A stretch of DNA of 64,000 nucleotides from Legionella beliardensis (GTDB lineage: Bacteria > Pseudomonadota > Gammaproteobacteria > Legionellales > Legionellaceae): NCBI RefSeq assembly GCF_900452395.1, contig NZ_UGNV01000001.1, forward strand, positions 1,823,501 through 1,887,500, in the 5' to 3' direction. Below are positions 46,436-56,739 of the stretch, piece by piece. Within the stretch, counting starts at the first letter, position 1. Each line of letters starts with the position of its first letter. Below the pieces are notes generated by a model. The model saw only the letters and a program-made list of their open reading frames with translations. It was not told the DNA's origin and ran no database searches. A program made the translations under genes and the position numbers.

Positions 46436-46873
46436 TTGTATAAAACGATATTACATGCAACCGATCTAAGTGAAAATCATTACAATCTTTGTCAGCAAGC
46501 AGTCAAACTAGCTCAATGCTTTAAAGCTTCCCTTCATTTTCTACATGTTATAGAAACACCTGCCTCTTTACAATGGGCACAAAGCTTAGGATTTGCTGAA
46601 TTAGCAACGCCTGTGAAAGATGACGCGATAACAACAATGGCTACTTTAGGAGAGGCACTCAATATTCCTCTAGCCCACCAGCATGTTGAAGTTGGCTCAG
46701 CTTATAGCCATATTTTAAACAAGGCCAATGAATTAAACTGCGATTTAATTATTATAGGCAGCCACTCGCGCCATTCACTGCCACCTTTCTTAGGGAGCTC
46801 ATTTTTAGGAAGCACAGCTAACACCATCGTTCATCACGCACCTTGTGCTGTTTTAACCTTAAAAGCGGAGTAA
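46436..46873 (+). CDS. Universal stress protein (UspA family)
   Basis: The 145-residue protein starts at TTG 46436, well supported by AAGGAG 6 bases upstream; there is no nearby ATG. It begins 'YKTILHATDLSENHYNLCQQ' and has the family's ATP-binding region 'IIIGSHSRHSLPPFLGSS' then 'LGSTANTIVHHAPCAVL'. The glycine loop is slightly unusual (GSHSRH rather than GxRG). Probably a stress-tolerance factor. Confidence 0.9.
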   Translation: MYKTILHATDLSENHYNLCQQAVKLAQCFKASLHFLHVIETPASLQWAQSLGFAELATPVKDDAITTMATLGEALNIPLAHQHVEVGSAYSHILNKANELNCDLIIIGSHSRHSLPPFLGSSFLGSTANTIVHHAPCAVLTLKAE

Positions 46874-46987
46874 GTGCTGAGGTTTTACTTGAGTTTTCTT
46901 TTTAATTTCATCTTCAACGCCACAACGCTGGATACCGCGGTCAAGCCGCGGTAATTCATTTTTTTGCTTTATTCTATATGATTAAAC

Positions 46988-47048
46988 TAGCCTGGGTGCA
47001 AGCCCATAGGGCCGAAACCTGGGTTGCACTTCGTTTCACCCAGGCTAC
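46988..47048 (+). repeat. 62-bp palindromic module, solitary copy
   Basis: Starts TAGCCTGGGTGCAAGCCCAT and ends TTTCACCCAGGCTAC, same orientation as 55640. It has no surrounding 130-bp element ends. It lies between the convergent uspA and der genes and may serve as a terminator. Confidence 0.85.
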
Positions 47049-47126
47049 TTACTGGATACCTCATAAAGCGCGGTACGTAGCGATGTGGTTATATTCATAG
47101 AGCGATGCCTGATAATATTAAAGTGT

Positions 47127-48515
47127 TTAACTTCTTTTAACGTGCCTCATTAAGCGCTTCTTACGCTTTACTTGTCTTGGCGAGAGCTTATTCTTTTTAT
47201 CTTTAAACGGGTTAACATTACCTTTAAACTCTAATTTTAACGGCGTTCCAACTAAACCTAAGTGGTTTGTGAAATGATTAATTAAATAGCGCTTATAGCT
47301 ATTTGGTAGAGCATCAAGTTGGTTGCCATGAATGACAATAATGGGCGGATTATGTCCACCTGCGTGAGCGTAGCGAAGTTTAATTCTTCGGCCTTGCACT
47401 AATGGCGGTGGATGTTGACTCACTAGATCTAAGAGTAAACGAGTTAATTTTGGCGTAGAAAAACGCTGTGTTGCAGACGCATAAGCTTCCTCAATGTCAT
47501 TAAATAATAATCCCACTCCACTACCATGTAGGGCAGAAATAAAGCGCATTTTAGCAAAACTAGCAAATTGCAATTTACGCGCTAATTCATTGCGTACATG
47601 CTCTTTATGGTCTTCATCTAAGCCATCCCATTTATTAACGGCTATGACTAGTGCTTTACCCGCCTCAATAATAAAGCCTAATAAATGCATGTCTTGTTCG
47701 GTTAAGCCTTCTCTTGCATCGAGCAGCATTAAACAAACATGAGATTCTCGAATGGATTGTAACGTTTTAATGACGGAAAATTTTTCAATCTTTTCATCAA
47801 TTCGTGCACGGCGTCTTATCCCAGCCGTGTCGATTAATAAATATTGTTTCTCATCTCTTGCAAAAGGAATCGTAATGCTGTCACGTGTCGTACCAGGCAT
47901 ATCATAAACAACGACTCGTTCTTCACCTAAAATACGATTTACTAAAGTAGATTTTCCGACATTAGGGCGTCCAACAAAGGTAATTTTAATCGCTTGATTA
48001 TCAGACTCTATAGGTTCAATATTTATTGAAAAATTAGCAGTAAGGGCTGTAAGGAAAGTAGCTATACCACTGCCGTGGGCTGCCGAAATAGAGTAAATAT
48101 GGCTAAAACCTAAGCGCTGAAATTCTGAGCACGCAACCTGCTCATCTAATCCTTCAGTTTTATTAACAATAAGAAAAACAGGCTTATTTAATTTACGTAA
48201 ACGGCTAGCAATTGTTTCATCAATGCCGGTTAGGCCAGCTCTGCCATCTACTAAAAATAAAACTATAGTTGCCTCATCGAGTGCGGCTGCCGACTGCTTT
48301 GACATCAATTCATCCACAGCCAAATCATCAACACCTATGCCACCTGTGTCAACAACAATGAATTGCTTTTTCTCAAACTCTGCTTCCCCATATTGCCTAT
48401 CTCGGGTTAACCCTGGAAAATCAGCAACCAAAGCATTTTGGGTATGAGTTAAACGATTAAATAAGGTTGATTTTCCTACATTAGGCCGACCAACTAACGC
48501 TACAACAGGGACCAT
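47127..48515 (-). CDS. der: Ribosome biogenesis GTPase Der
   Basis: Tandem-GTPase needed for 50S assembly. The 462-residue protein has two G domains, each with P-loop GRPNVGKST (at about 8 and 181), DTAG-type switches and NKxD motifs, then a KH-like C-terminal domain and a basic tail. It is the last gene of the rlmN-to-der series, 2 bases after bamB. Confidence 0.97.
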   Translation of the reverse strand: MVPVVALVGRPNVGKSTLFNRLTHTQNALVADFPGLTRDRQYGEAEFEKKQFIVVDTGGIGVDDLAVDELMSKQSAAALDEATIVLFLVDGRAGLTGIDETIASRLRKLNKPVFLIVNKTEGLDEQVACSEFQRLGFSHIYSISAAHGSGIATFLTALTANFSINIEPIESDNQAIKITFVGRPNVGKSTLVNRILGEERVVVYDMPGTTRDSITIPFARDEKQYLLIDTAGIRRRARIDEKIEKFSVIKTLQSIRESHVCLMLLDAREGLTEQDMHLLGFIIEAGKALVIAVNKWDGLDEDHKEHVRNELARKLQFASFAKMRFISALHGSGVGLLFNDIEEAYASATQRFSTPKLTRLLLDLVSQHPPPLVQGRRIKLRYAHAGGHNPPIIVIHGNQLDALPNSYKRYLINHFTNHLGLVGTPLKLEFKGNVNPFKDKKNKLSPRQVKRKKRLMRHVKRS

Positions 48516-48517
48516 TT

Positions 48518-49690
48518 TTAACCTACAGTAAAATGACTTAACTTACCGTTTGCAGTCATAACATAAATATTATTACCAGAAACGCTTGGCGCTACATGAA
48601 TAGCGCTGCCTAATTCAGCTCGCGAAATAAATTCGCCAGTTTGAGTGGATAAAACATGTAGTATACCTGTCTTATCCCCTACCACTACGTAATTTTCCAT
48701 TAAAACTGGCTCAGTTAACCCGCGGGCTTTTAGGGCATCTTGCTTCCATTCTACTTGGCCATTATTCTTATTAATAGCCCAAATAATATCCTGACTATCA
48801 GTCATAAAAAGTGTTTTACCCTTAACAGCTATATTTGTAAACGTTGAAGCAGGTTTACGCCATACAAATTGGCCGTCAGTAAGTGATAAAGCGCCAATGT
48901 AGCCTTGATAACTAGCTAATAGAGCAATATTACCTTGCACAATGGGATCAGCATCAATATCGACTAAGCGTTCAACATCACTAGAGCCATTAGCAAAAGC
49001 AATACTGCGTTGCCATAACACTTGTCCTGTTTGAATATCAACTGCATCCATTTTACCATCAGAATATCCGACTAAGGCAGTACTATCATTCATAATAACA
49101 GGTGATGAGCTTGCTTTTAAAATTAGACTAGGTGCACCATGATCGGATACCCAAAGCTTATTGCCTGATTTTAAGTCAAACGCATATAAGTTCCCATCAA
49201 TTGTTTTAGCAATAACTTTATTTTGAGCAATAGCAGGTTGGCCAAGTACATCACCAGAAACCTTAGCTTGCCAAATTTCTTCACCATTGCTTTGCTTAAG
49301 AGCAACAAGGCTTGAAGAATCTGTACTAACAACTAGGTGATCTTGGCCTATGCTAGGCCCGCTTACTACACCAGTCGTAAGCTGTTTTGTCCATAAAATT
49401 TTACCCGTTGCTTTATCAACTGCCTCAATAATGCCATTATTATCAGCAGTATAAACAACGTTACCGCGTATAACAGGTTTTAACTTTAAATAAGCAGTTT
49501 TATTCTTTTGCCCAGATCCGATAGCCACTGTCCATTTTTCTTTTAATTTTGTTTTTGTAGCAACAGGCGCTAAGGTTTGTGGGGTAGGCGTGTTGTCTTT
49601 GCCAAGCATATAATCATCAAGCTTAGTGCAACCTGCAACCGAAAGAGAAAGAATTAAAGAGAACAGTGTTTTTCTTTTCAGATTTGACAT
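48518..49690 (-). CDS. bamB: Outer membrane assembly lipoprotein BamB
   Basis: Subunit of the BAM complex, which inserts beta-barrel proteins. The 390-residue protein has a signal peptide with lipobox 'SVAGC' (Cys about 21), then repeated PQQ-type propeller blades ('[19 protein letters not shown]', '[14 protein letters not shown]', '[13 protein letters not shown]'). Eight bases after yfgM. Confidence 0.95.
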   Translation of the reverse strand: MSNLKRKTLFSLILSLSVAGCTKLDDYMLGKDNTPTPQTLAPVATKTKLKEKWTVAIGSGQKNKTAYLKLKPVIRGNVVYTADNNGIIEAVDKATGKILWTKQLTTGVVSGPSIGQDHLVVSTDSSSLVALKQSNGEEIWQAKVSGDVLGQPAIAQNKVIAKTIDGNLYAFDLKSGNKLWVSDHGAPSLILKASSSPVIMNDSTALVGYSDGKMDAVDIQTGQVLWQRSIAFANGSSDVERLVDIDADPIVQGNIALLASYQGYIGALSLTDGQFVWRKPASTFTNIAVKGKTLFMTDSQDIIWAINKNNGQVEWKQDALKARGLTEPVLMENYVVVGDKTGILHVLSTQTGEFISRAELGSAIHVAPSVSGNNIYVMTANGKLSHFTVG

Positions 49691-49698
49691 AAAACCTC

Positions 49699-50364
49699 TT
49701 AAGCTATTTTTGCCGAATTATTTACAGATTGAGCTAACGCAGCTAACTCATTTGTTTTCATTTCCAAATAAAGATTTCCCATTCCTTGCGTACGAACTTC
49801 TGAAATTGCTTTTTTATAATAGTTAATTGCTTGCTGGTATTGACCAGTTTCCGTATAGATATCACCTTTTAATTCATTGACTACTGGTATATAAACCAAA
49901 TCGTCAACTTTATTTAACTCTGTTAACGCTTTGTCATAAGATTTTTGTGCTGTATAAAGCCTAGCCGTACGAATGCGTGCGACATCTCTTAAGGGCTTCA
50001 TGGGGCAATTATTAGCCACATAATCTAGCAGCTCACTTGCCTTACTCAAATTTCCTTCATTAACATATAATTTTGCCAATGTTAATCGTGCCGCATGAGC
50101 ATAGATAGTGTGACTATGTTCTTTTATTAATTGGTTAGCATAGGATTTTACATTCTTATTGTCTTGATTTGATAAGGCAACCATTAAGTGCTCATAGCTG
50201 TTAGACGCTTGAGTCACTACTTTATCTTGATGCCAATGCCAATATTTATAACCTGATATAATAAGTAGGATGACAGAAAGCACAATGGTAATTAATGTGC
50301 TATGTTTATGCCACCACTTTTTGATTGCTTCTAACTGCTCTTCTTCTGTCATATACATTGACAT
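49699..50364 (-). CDS. yfgM: YfgM-type TPR inner-membrane protein
   Basis: The 221-residue protein has a cytoplasmic N-terminus, one membrane helix (about 24-42) and a periplasmic TPR region. In E. coli YfgM binds the SecYEG partner PpiD and aids periplasmic chaperoning. The start ('MSMYMTEEEQLEAIKKWWHK') is typical and AGGAAG precedes it. Position between hisS and bamB is conserved. Confidence 0.92.
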   Translation of the reverse strand: MSMYMTEEEQLEAIKKWWHKHSTLITIVLSVILLIISGYKYWHWHQDKVVTQASNSYEHLMVALSNQDNKNVKSYANQLIKEHSHTIYAHAARLTLAKLYVNEGNLSKASELLDYVANNCPMKPLRDVARIRTARLYTAQKSYDKALTELNKVDDLVYIPVVNELKGDIYTETGQYQQAINYYKKAISEVRTQGMGNLYLEMKTNELAALAQSVNNSAKIA

Positions 50365-50457
50365 GCTTATCTTCCTCTCTATAGGATTTTCATACCCTTT
50401 GTTTCAAATCATGTAAAAACCATGTCCTATGAAACGATGCTTCACCAATAATATTGT

Positions 50458-51735
50458 TTAGACTTTATAATCTTGTAAATAGCTAATTAATTGTTTTTGC
50501 GAAATGGTGACTTGTTGTGCCGTATTTCGCAAGTCTTTAATGCTGATTTGTCCATTTTTCAACTCCTCTTCCCCAAAAATTAAAGCGAGATGAGCGCCAA
50601 TTTTATCAGCTTTTTTAAATTGGCTTTTAAAGCTTCCGCCAGCAGTATTCGTAATCACTTGCCAATTCTGGTTATGATCGCGCAATTGTTCTGCAACAAT
50701 AAGAGCTTGCTGCATACCTTCCTCATTAGTAGCTATCAAAAACAAACTAAGATTAGCTTTAGGAATTAGATTAACAGCTAACGTATCCATTAATAATAAT
50801 AAACGCTCAGCACCCATCGCAAATCCAACAGCAGGCATTGGGTTACCGCCTAATTGCTGAATTAAGGAATCATAGCGACCGCCTGCACATACGGTAGCTT
50901 GGCTACCTAGTTTATCTGTTACCCATTCAAAAACAGTATGGCCATAATAATCTAAACCCCGAACTAAAAATGGATTGACTTCATAAGCAATACCCATTTT
51001 ATCTAACCCTGCACATAAATTAAAAAAATGTTGTTTACTTTCTTCTCCTACATAGTCGATGAGTTTAGGCGCATCAACTAGTAGAGCTTGCATATCAGGG
51101 TTTTTACTATCTAATATTCTTAAGGGATTTCTTGTTAAACGGCGCTGACTATCTTCATCTAATTTGTCATGATGCTTATTAAAAAACAACACGAGCTGCT
51201 CTTTATAATTTTGCCGTTCATTTAACTCACCTAAGGTATTAATTTGTAAGTGGACTACCTCATTAACACCCAACTCTTGCCATAAACGTTTACAAATGGC
51301 AATAAGCTCCAGTTCAATTGCCGTGCCTGCTATTCCTAGTGCTTCAACGCCCAATTGATTAAATTGCCGGTAGCGCCCTTTTTGTGGTCGCTCATGGCGA
51401 AACATAGGCCCAATATACCATAGCTTTTGCTGCTGATTATATAAAAGCCCGTGCTCTAAACAAGCCCTAAGGCACCCTGCCGTTCCTTCAGGACGTAACG
51501 TAATGCTATCACCATTGAGATCTTGAAAAGTATACATTTCTTTTTCAACAATATCTGTGACTTCACCAATAGTACGCTTAAATAATTGCGTGCTTTCGAT
51601 TAAGGGAAAGCGAATCTCTTGATAAGCATAATTAGTTAAACAACGTATAAAAGTTTGCTCTAATAATCTCCATGACTCAGTTTCATGAGGTAAAACATCA
51701 TTCATACCTCGTACTGCACGAATTTTATCAACCAC
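50458..51735 (-). CDS. hisS: Histidine-tRNA ligase
   Basis: Class II synthetase of 425 residues. It shows motif 2 'MFRHERPQKGRYRQFNQ', the histidine-binding motifs 'LVRGLDYYGHTVFEW' and 'CAGGRYDSLIQQLGG', and motif 3 'PAVGFAMGAERLLLL'. I start it at GTG 51735 ('VVDKIRAVRGMNDVLP'), with GGAG 7 bases upstream and an 8-bp overlap with rodZ; the longer in-frame start at 51786 would add 17 residues unlike HisS. Confidence 0.95.
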   Translation of the reverse strand: MVDKIRAVRGMNDVLPHETESWRLLEQTFIRCLTNYAYQEIRFPLIESTQLFKRTIGEVTDIVEKEMYTFQDLNGDSITLRPEGTAGCLRACLEHGLLYNQQQKLWYIGPMFRHERPQKGRYRQFNQLGVEALGIAGTAIELELIAICKRLWQELGVNEVVHLQINTLGELNERQNYKEQLVLFFNKHHDKLDEDSQRRLTRNPLRILDSKNPDMQALLVDAPKLIDYVGEESKQHFFNLCAGLDKMGIAYEVNPFLVRGLDYYGHTVFEWVTDKLGSQATVCAGGRYDSLIQQLGGNPMPAVGFAMGAERLLLLMDTLAVNLIPKANLSLFLIATNEEGMQQALIVAEQLRDHNQNWQVITNTAGGSFKSQFKKADKIGAHLALIFGEEELKNGQISIKDLRNTAQQVTISQKQLISYLQDYKV

Positions 51736-52321
51736 TCTGCTTCTCCGCTGCTTGTTCATTATTACCAGACTCTTCACTGGCTGCAAACATGGATTGCATT
51801 CTTGAGATTGCTGTTAATTTTGTTTCAGCCTCAGCTTCAGCGTTTTGCATTGGCGGAATCTGGTTAACCGTGCTCTCATGCTTAGTGGAAAAAACAGGCT
51901 GCATATTATCTTTATTTTTTTGCCACCATAAACCAATAGAAACAATGGCAGCGATTGCCACAAGCGCTGTAAACCAGCGAACAAAACGCTCACCTTTATT
52001 AATTTCTCGCCTGCTTTGCCATAATGCCTTTTCGGGCTTTCTTTCATAAGCATAACGACTATTAAAAATTTGTAAAAAAGGCTCAGGCGATACACCGAGT
52101 AACTTCGCATATGCTCGCAGATACCCTTTTATAAATACTGGTTCTGGCATATTTTCATAGTCATCTGTTTCAAGTAACTCGATAACTTTCACCCTTAAAT
52201 GCAATTTTCCTGCTACATATTCTTGTGTGAATCCTTTTTTTTCGCGAAGTTGTGCTAATTGTGATCCTGGGCTACCTTTATCTGGTGTGTTAATTTCATC
52301 CATTATTGTTGTTGTATTCAT
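51728..52321 (-). CDS. rodZ: RodZ-like helix-turn-helix membrane protein, short form
   Basis: RodZ links the MreB cytoskeleton to cell-wall elongation. The 197 residues comprise an N-terminal HTH_25 domain (about 18-90, 'LAQLREKKGFTQEYVAGKLH'), a basic juxtamembrane stretch, one membrane helix (about 134-150) and only about 45 periplasmic residues. E. coli RodZ is 337 residues with a periplasmic beta domain, which is missing here. ATG 52321 has GGAG 7 bases upstream; it overlaps pilF by 26 bp. Confidence 0.85.
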   Translation of the reverse strand: MNTTTIMDEINTPDKGSPGSQLAQLREKKGFTQEYVAGKLHLRVKVIELLETDDYENMPEPVFIKGYLRAYAKLLGVSPEPFLQIFNSRYAYERKPEKALWQSRREINKGERFVRWFTALVAIAAIVSIGLWWQKNKDNMQPVFSTKHESTVNQIPPMQNAEAEAETKLTAISRMQSMFAASEESGNNEQAAEKQSG

Positions 52322-53075
52322 TTATTACTCCAGAATTGTTCGTTAAGTAAGTTAACCTACTTAACCGTAACTTATAATCTGCCTCTAAATCAGGTTTACC
52401 TGCTTTGTTTGCTGCTTGGGCAGCTAATTTTAGTAAAATGGCATCGGTTAATGATATATCTTGGTACGTTTGTAAATAATTTAAGGCCTTATCTGGCTTA
52501 TCGTGTTTGAGTTGAATTGACACTAATTCAATCAAAGACTGCTTTCGGCGCGGGTCTTGCTCTAAGGCTTTTAGAAAATAATTTTCTGCTTTTGTATCAT
52601 CAGGAATTGCAGAAGCACATAAGCCAGCGTTTTCATAGGCGCCAGCAGTATGAATATAATTAACATTATTAGCTGCCTTGAGAAAATAGCCTTCTGCTTC
52701 CTGATAAGAACCATTTCGACAAAGAAACGTACCGTAGTTATTTAATTGTGCACCACTCGTTGGCGCTAGAGTCAACGCTTTTTTATAAAATGCTTTTGCC
52801 TCATTTAAATTGCCTGTTTTTTCCATGTAATAGGCTAAGGCTGCATTTGCTTCAGGCGATTTAGGTGATAATTCTAATGCTTTAAGAAACTTCTTTTTTG
52901 CACGCGGCCTATTGCCCTTTTGTAAATAGCCTAAACCTAATTGAATATTGTAGGCAGCGGTATTACTACGTTTAGTAGCCTGCTCTGCTTTTTTTGCATT
53001 GTCCTCTGTATTAATCTGACATCCTTGTAATAATAACAAGCCCAATAAAAATAATGACTGCACCACACTAGACAA
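52296..53075 (-). CDS. pilF: Type IV pilus biogenesis lipoprotein PilF/PilW
   Basis: TPR pilotin that helps the PilQ secretin multimerise in the outer membrane. The 259-residue protein has a signal peptide with lipobox 'LLLQGC' (Cys about 19) and about six TPR motifs ('LGLGYLQKGNRPRAKKKFLK', 'YGTFLCRNGSYQEAEGYFLK'). No ATG fits; TTG 53075 is assumed, with in-frame GTGs at 53066 and 53063 as alternatives. It lies upstream of rodZ in the conserved order. Confidence 0.9.
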   Translation of the reverse strand: MSSVVQSLFLLGLLLLQGCQINTEDNAKKAEQATKRSNTAAYNIQLGLGYLQKGNRPRAKKKFLKALELSPKSPEANAALAYYMEKTGNLNEAKAFYKKALTLAPTSGAQLNNYGTFLCRNGSYQEAEGYFLKAANNVNYIHTAGAYENAGLCASAIPDDTKAENYFLKALEQDPRRKQSLIELVSIQLKHDKPDKALNYLQTYQDISLTDAILLKLAAQAANKAGKPDLEADYKLRLSRLTYLTNNSGVINEYNNNNG

Positions 53076-53256
53076 AGTTTTATTCCAATTATTTATCTTT
53101 ATAAATTGGGCATTATAACCGCTAATGGATAAATTAAAAAAGCTTATTGTTAAGCAAATAAGTGGCCTTTTGCTAATTATAAGTTTAGAACCTGGTTTTC
53201 AATTCGCTTAATTGTAGAACAAACAAAAATGGTCACGTTTTTATAGAAGCAAAATC

Positions 53257-53730
53257 TTATGATTTAGGCTTTTTTTTCTCTAATAGAAGGTGCTTTTTCT
53301 TTAAGGCTTGATACTGTTCATCTTCCATGACTTGCTGATAAAAAGCTAAAAATATGCGCGCTGACTCAGCTTTTAGTGAACTCTCTGAGTTTGGCTCTTG
53401 GGGCTTTACCGCACCACTACTATCATACTTACGACCACTGGCATGGTTTGCGTAGCGTCTTGCGCGTGTAAACCCCATTTGTAAATACTTCCTTGCCATA
53501 TCCATCCCTACAAAATCGTTACCATCGCGATAATTAAGGAATAAATTATAAATCGTTTCTGCAGATTGCTTAGCAATTTGCGGGGTTTTGAAACGCCAAT
53601 GAGGAAGTATTTCACTTTTATAAGGTTCAGCAATCAATACACCCTGCTCTCCTTTGCCAATAATATATCGCTCAGGATGAAGTCTGAAATTAATATGGCG
53701 ATAGCGATTAGCATAATCCGTTTTATCCAT
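53257..53730 (-). CDS. DUF4385 family protein
   Basis: The 157-residue soluble protein matches DUF4385: 'YIIGKGEQGVLIAEPYKSEI', 'PHWRFKTPQIAKQSAETIY' and 'DMARKYLQMGFTRARRYANH'. Function unknown. It separates rlmN from pilF, which are usually adjacent, so it is a local insertion in a conserved order. Confidence 0.88.
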   Translation of the reverse strand: MDKTDYANRYRHINFRLHPERYIIGKGEQGVLIAEPYKSEILPHWRFKTPQIAKQSAETIYNLFLNYRDGNDFVGMDMARKYLQMGFTRARRYANHASGRKYDSSGAVKPQEPNSESSLKAESARIFLAFYQQVMEDEQYQALKKKHLLLEKKKPKS

Positions 53731-53779
53731 ATATTTATCTCAATAATTGTGGGCCTTTTAATTTTAGCCAATAAGATAA

Positions 53780-54901
53780 TTAATTTTGTTCTTTAGTTAA
53801 ATTAACGGGCTGAAAATGTAACTTCTGCCAGCGAGACGACCGACTTGTTTTATCTTTTACTGAACCAGCTAATTGACCGCAAGCTGCATCAATATCATCA
53901 CCACGAGTCTTACGAGTAATGGTATTAATGCCTTTAGACATCAAAATATCCCGAAAATGATTGATTGTGGCTTCTGAAGAACGCTCATACTGTGTCAAAG
54001 GAAACGGATTAAATGGAATTAAATTTACTTTAGCCGGTACATTATGTAATAACTTAACTAATTGAAAAGCATGCTCTGGTTGATCATTGACGCCTTTAAG
54101 CATCACATATTCAAAGGTGACCTTTCGCCTTGGCTCGTCTTTAAAATAACGTTTACAAAGCGCCATTAATTGAGACAAGGGATACTTTTTATTAATTGGT
54201 ACTAATTCATTACGTAACTCATCGTTAGGTGCGTGCAAGGAAACTGCTAATGCAACTGGACTCACTTCACGTAAACGCTCTAAATCAGGTAAAACGCCTG
54301 AGGTGCTTAAGGTCACCCGTCGTTTTGATAAACCATAAGCAAAATCATCCATCATGATATCCATAGCGGTTACTACATTATCAAAATTAAGTAAGGGTTC
54401 ACCCATACCCATCATCACGACATTGGTAACCCGTTTATCATGAATACCATTATCTTTTGACAGTTCACGCACAGCGAGCCATACCTGGCCAATAATTTCT
54501 GCTGTGGTTAGATTGCGATTAAATCCTTGTTTAGCTGTCGAGCAGAAACTACAATTTAGTGCGCACCCTACTTGTGATGATACACAAAGTGTTCCTCGAT
54601 TTTTTTCAGGAATAAATACCGTTTCGATGCAGTTATTGCAATCAAGTTTTAATAGCCACTTGTGCGTACCATCACTTGATTTTTGACAGGAAACAATTTC
54701 CGGCAGCCGGATCTCGGCAAGCTCTGATAAGCGTTCGCGTAAGGATTTGCTTAGGTTAGTCATTTGAGAAAAATCATGAAAGCCCGCTTGATGAATCCAT
54801 TGCATCACTTGCTGGGCGCGAAATGGTTTTTCACCTAATTGCTTAAAAAATTCTCTCATTTGTTGAGAATTAAAATTCAACAAATTGGTTAGTTCAGCCA
54901 T
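53780..54901 (-). CDS. rlmN: Dual-specificity 23S rRNA/tRNA (adenine-C2) methyltransferase RlmN
   Basis: Radical-SAM enzyme methylating A2503 of 23S rRNA and A37 of some tRNAs. The 373-residue protein has the CxxxCxxC cluster at C113, C117 and C120 ('[16 protein letters not shown]'), and '[13 protein letters not shown]'. ATG 54901 ('[10 protein letters not shown]') has GAGG 5 bases upstream; a longer in-frame start at 54931 is unlikely. Confidence 0.96.
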   Translation of the reverse strand: MAELTNLLNFNSQQMREFFKQLGEKPFRAQQVMQWIHQAGFHDFSQMTNLSKSLRERLSELAEIRLPEIVSCQKSSDGTHKWLLKLDCNNCIETVFIPEKNRGTLCVSSQVGCALNCSFCSTAKQGFNRNLTTAEIIGQVWLAVRELSKDNGIHDKRVTNVVMMGMGEPLLNFDNVVTAMDIMMDDFAYGLSKRRVTLSTSGVLPDLERLREVSPVALAVSLHAPNDELRNELVPINKKYPLSQLMALCKRYFKDEPRRKVTFEYVMLKGVNDQPEHAFQLVKLLHNVPAKVNLIPFNPFPLTQYERSSEATINHFRDILMSKGINTITRKTRGDDIDAACGQLAGSVKDKTSRSSRWQKLHFQPVNLTKEQN

Positions 54902-54999
54902 ACAATCCTCAACGCTTACCAGTACATACAAAAATTAAATGTACCATTTAGCATACGCAAATGAACGTATGCTCTTACCATTAATTCATCAGTTTTCAC

Positions 55000-55425
55000 T
55001 TAGCGTACACAAACCTCATGAGGCTCAAAGAAAAATGCTACTTCTTGAGCCGCGGTCTCTGCACTATCAGAACCATGAACAGCATTAGCATCAATACTAT
55101 CAGCAAAATCAGCACGAATTGTTCCGGGAGCTGCTTCTTTTGGGTTAGTAGCGCCCATCAATTCACGATTCTTAGCAATGGCATTTTCACCATGTAAAAC
55201 TTGAATCATGACTGGGCCTGAAATCATAAAGCTAACTAAATCATTAAAGAAAGGACGTGCTTTATGAACGGCATAAAAACCCTCTGCTTGCTCGCGTGTT
55301 AACTGTTGCATTTTAGCAGCAACAATGTTTAACCCAGCTTTTTCAAAACGCGTATAAATCTCGCCAATGACTGATTTCTTAACAGCATCAGGTTTAATTA
55401 TAGACAAAGTGAATTCAACAGCCAT
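55000..55425 (-). CDS. ndk: Nucleoside diphosphate kinase
   Basis: Balances NTP pools by phosphate exchange. The 141-residue protein has the phospho-acceptor His117 in 'NAVHGSDS' and the opening '[20 protein letters not shown]'. On the minus strand a consensus TATAAT lies about 30-40 bases before the start (55458-55463). ndk ahead of rlmN is a conserved order. Confidence 0.97.
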   Translation of the reverse strand: MAVEFTLSIIKPDAVKKSVIGEIYTRFEKAGLNIVAAKMQQLTREQAEGFYAVHKARPFFNDLVSFMISGPVMIQVLHGENAIAKNRELMGATNPKEAAPGTIRADFADSIDANAVHGSDSAETAAQEVAFFFEPHEVCVR

Positions 55426-55612
55426 GCAGGTACTCCATGATTAAAATTAAAAGGCGCTATTATACATGAACAATTACCAATGTGGATAATATTAATTCGC
55501 TGCTTAGCAATTTGTGCTAACTTATACAGGCAGTTTTACCTAGTAAAGGTGGGCAATCTAGTATCGCCGCCATGTTCAGCACCCAGCCTGGATTGCTTCG
55601 CTGTGCTCGCAA

Positions 55613-55742
55613 GGCATTGTTGCGTAGATAAATTAAAATGTAGCCTGGGTGCAGGCCCATAGGGCCTAAACCCGGGTTTCACTGCGTTTCACCCAGACTA
55701 CAAGGTCGTTTTGATCACTTATTCTACCCACGCAACAATGCC
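55613..55742 (+). mobile_element. MITE-like element B with terminal inverted repeats
   Basis: It starts GGCATTGTTGCGTAGATA and ends TCTACCCACGCAACAATGCC. The 62-bp palindromic module is inside at 55640-55701, followed by AAGGTCGTTTTGATCACTTA, which is shared with elements A and C. Flanking 9-mers TGCTCGCAA and TACTTGCAA match at 7/9. It occupies much of the 382-bp gap between ndk and the next gene. Confidence 0.75.
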
Positions 55743-55807
55743 TACTTGCAAAAACGAGCTATTCTGAGCTTTTAACAGATGCACCGTCATTGCACTTACT
55801 GCCTTAG

Positions 55808-56671
55808 CTATCTATCGCCTAAGTTAGGATCAAAAAAGAGAGATTCTTTATTTTCTGCTTCTTGGGTTAAATCACGGCGATAATTAGGTAGAAGTATAAT
55901 AATGTCTTTCGCTCTTAAGATTAAATTATAAAAATCAGTCCGGAACTCGCGTATACGTCTACCCATACTTGCAATTTGCTGAGCAAAATCAGCTAAATTA
56001 TCTTCCGAATCTTCAGTATAGGCAGCTAGTTCATTAATTTTATCAGTAATTTTGGCACGTTCTTCATTACCAAGTGACACGCCTAAAATTTGCTCAGCGC
56101 GACGCCAATCACTTGGCTTATCTTTAAAATTAAAATTGCATAACAAGGCAGTAAGCGCTTGCGCAATAGCTGTTTCGCTTTTTTTAATTTTTAGAGCTTG
56201 TAACTCTTTCTTAAGCTCCTTAGCAATAGTCATTAATTTAGCATGCCAAGCTTGAGCTTTTTTAATTAATATGGCTTGGCTGCCAGCAATTAATTTCTCA
56301 TGCTCCAACTCAAGCTCATGAAAATCCTTATTTAAATCAATTAATAATTGACGCTCTTTTTCTAATTCTGCACGCGCTGACGTGCCCGGTGATCCTTCCT
56401 CTTTGCCACTTTCACCAGATAATAAATAATCGATTATTAGTTTCTGTGCATAAAGCTGGTAATCTTGTGCTTGTTGAAAAATAATACCATTAAAAACATG
56501 CCGAAACGGTAAGCGTAATAATTGGTTATAGAACGTATCTGGAATTTTTAGAGCACATAATAAATCTTCTTGTGGTAATTTGATGCGATAACGCTCAAGG
56601 ATACGTTGTGCTGTAATTAGCCCATAGGTTGAAAACCATCCGGTTAATTCATTTTCTGATTGTTCACTCAT
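55808..56671 (-). CDS. Coiled-coil protein of unknown function
   Basis: The 287-residue soluble protein has a long charged coiled-coil region (about 95-165, rich in Glu/Lys/Leu: 'LEKERQLLIDLNKDFHELEL'), and flanking helical parts. There is no signal peptide or catalytic motif. I do not recognise the family. It is divergent from and overlapping the 5' region of miaE. In a Legionella setting it could be a Dot/Icm substrate or a structural protein; this is speculation. Start may be ATG 56671 or TTG 56677. Confidence 0.6.
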   Translation of the reverse strand: MSEQSENELTGWFSTYGLITAQRILERYRIKLPQEDLLCALKIPDTFYNQLLRLPFRHVFNGIIFQQAQDYQLYAQKLIIDYLLSGESGKEEGSPGTSARAELEKERQLLIDLNKDFHELELEHEKLIAGSQAILIKKAQAWHAKLMTIAKELKKELQALKIKKSETAIAQALTALLCNFNFKDKPSDWRRAEQILGVSLGNEERAKITDKINELAAYTEDSEDNLADFAQQIASMGRRIREFRTDFYNLILRAKDIIILLPNYRRDLTQEAENKESLFFDPNLGDR

Positions 56672-56739
56672 TATCAATCCAACTTGATTTTACAACAATG
56701 TATGATATAACGCTTTCAATTTTAAAGATTCTACTTAAT

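Noticed and set aside
51786-51786. Longer HisS N-terminus starting at 51786
   Set aside because: The extra 17 residues are unlike HisS and lie within rodZ, whereas GTG 51735 has a good ribosome-binding site.
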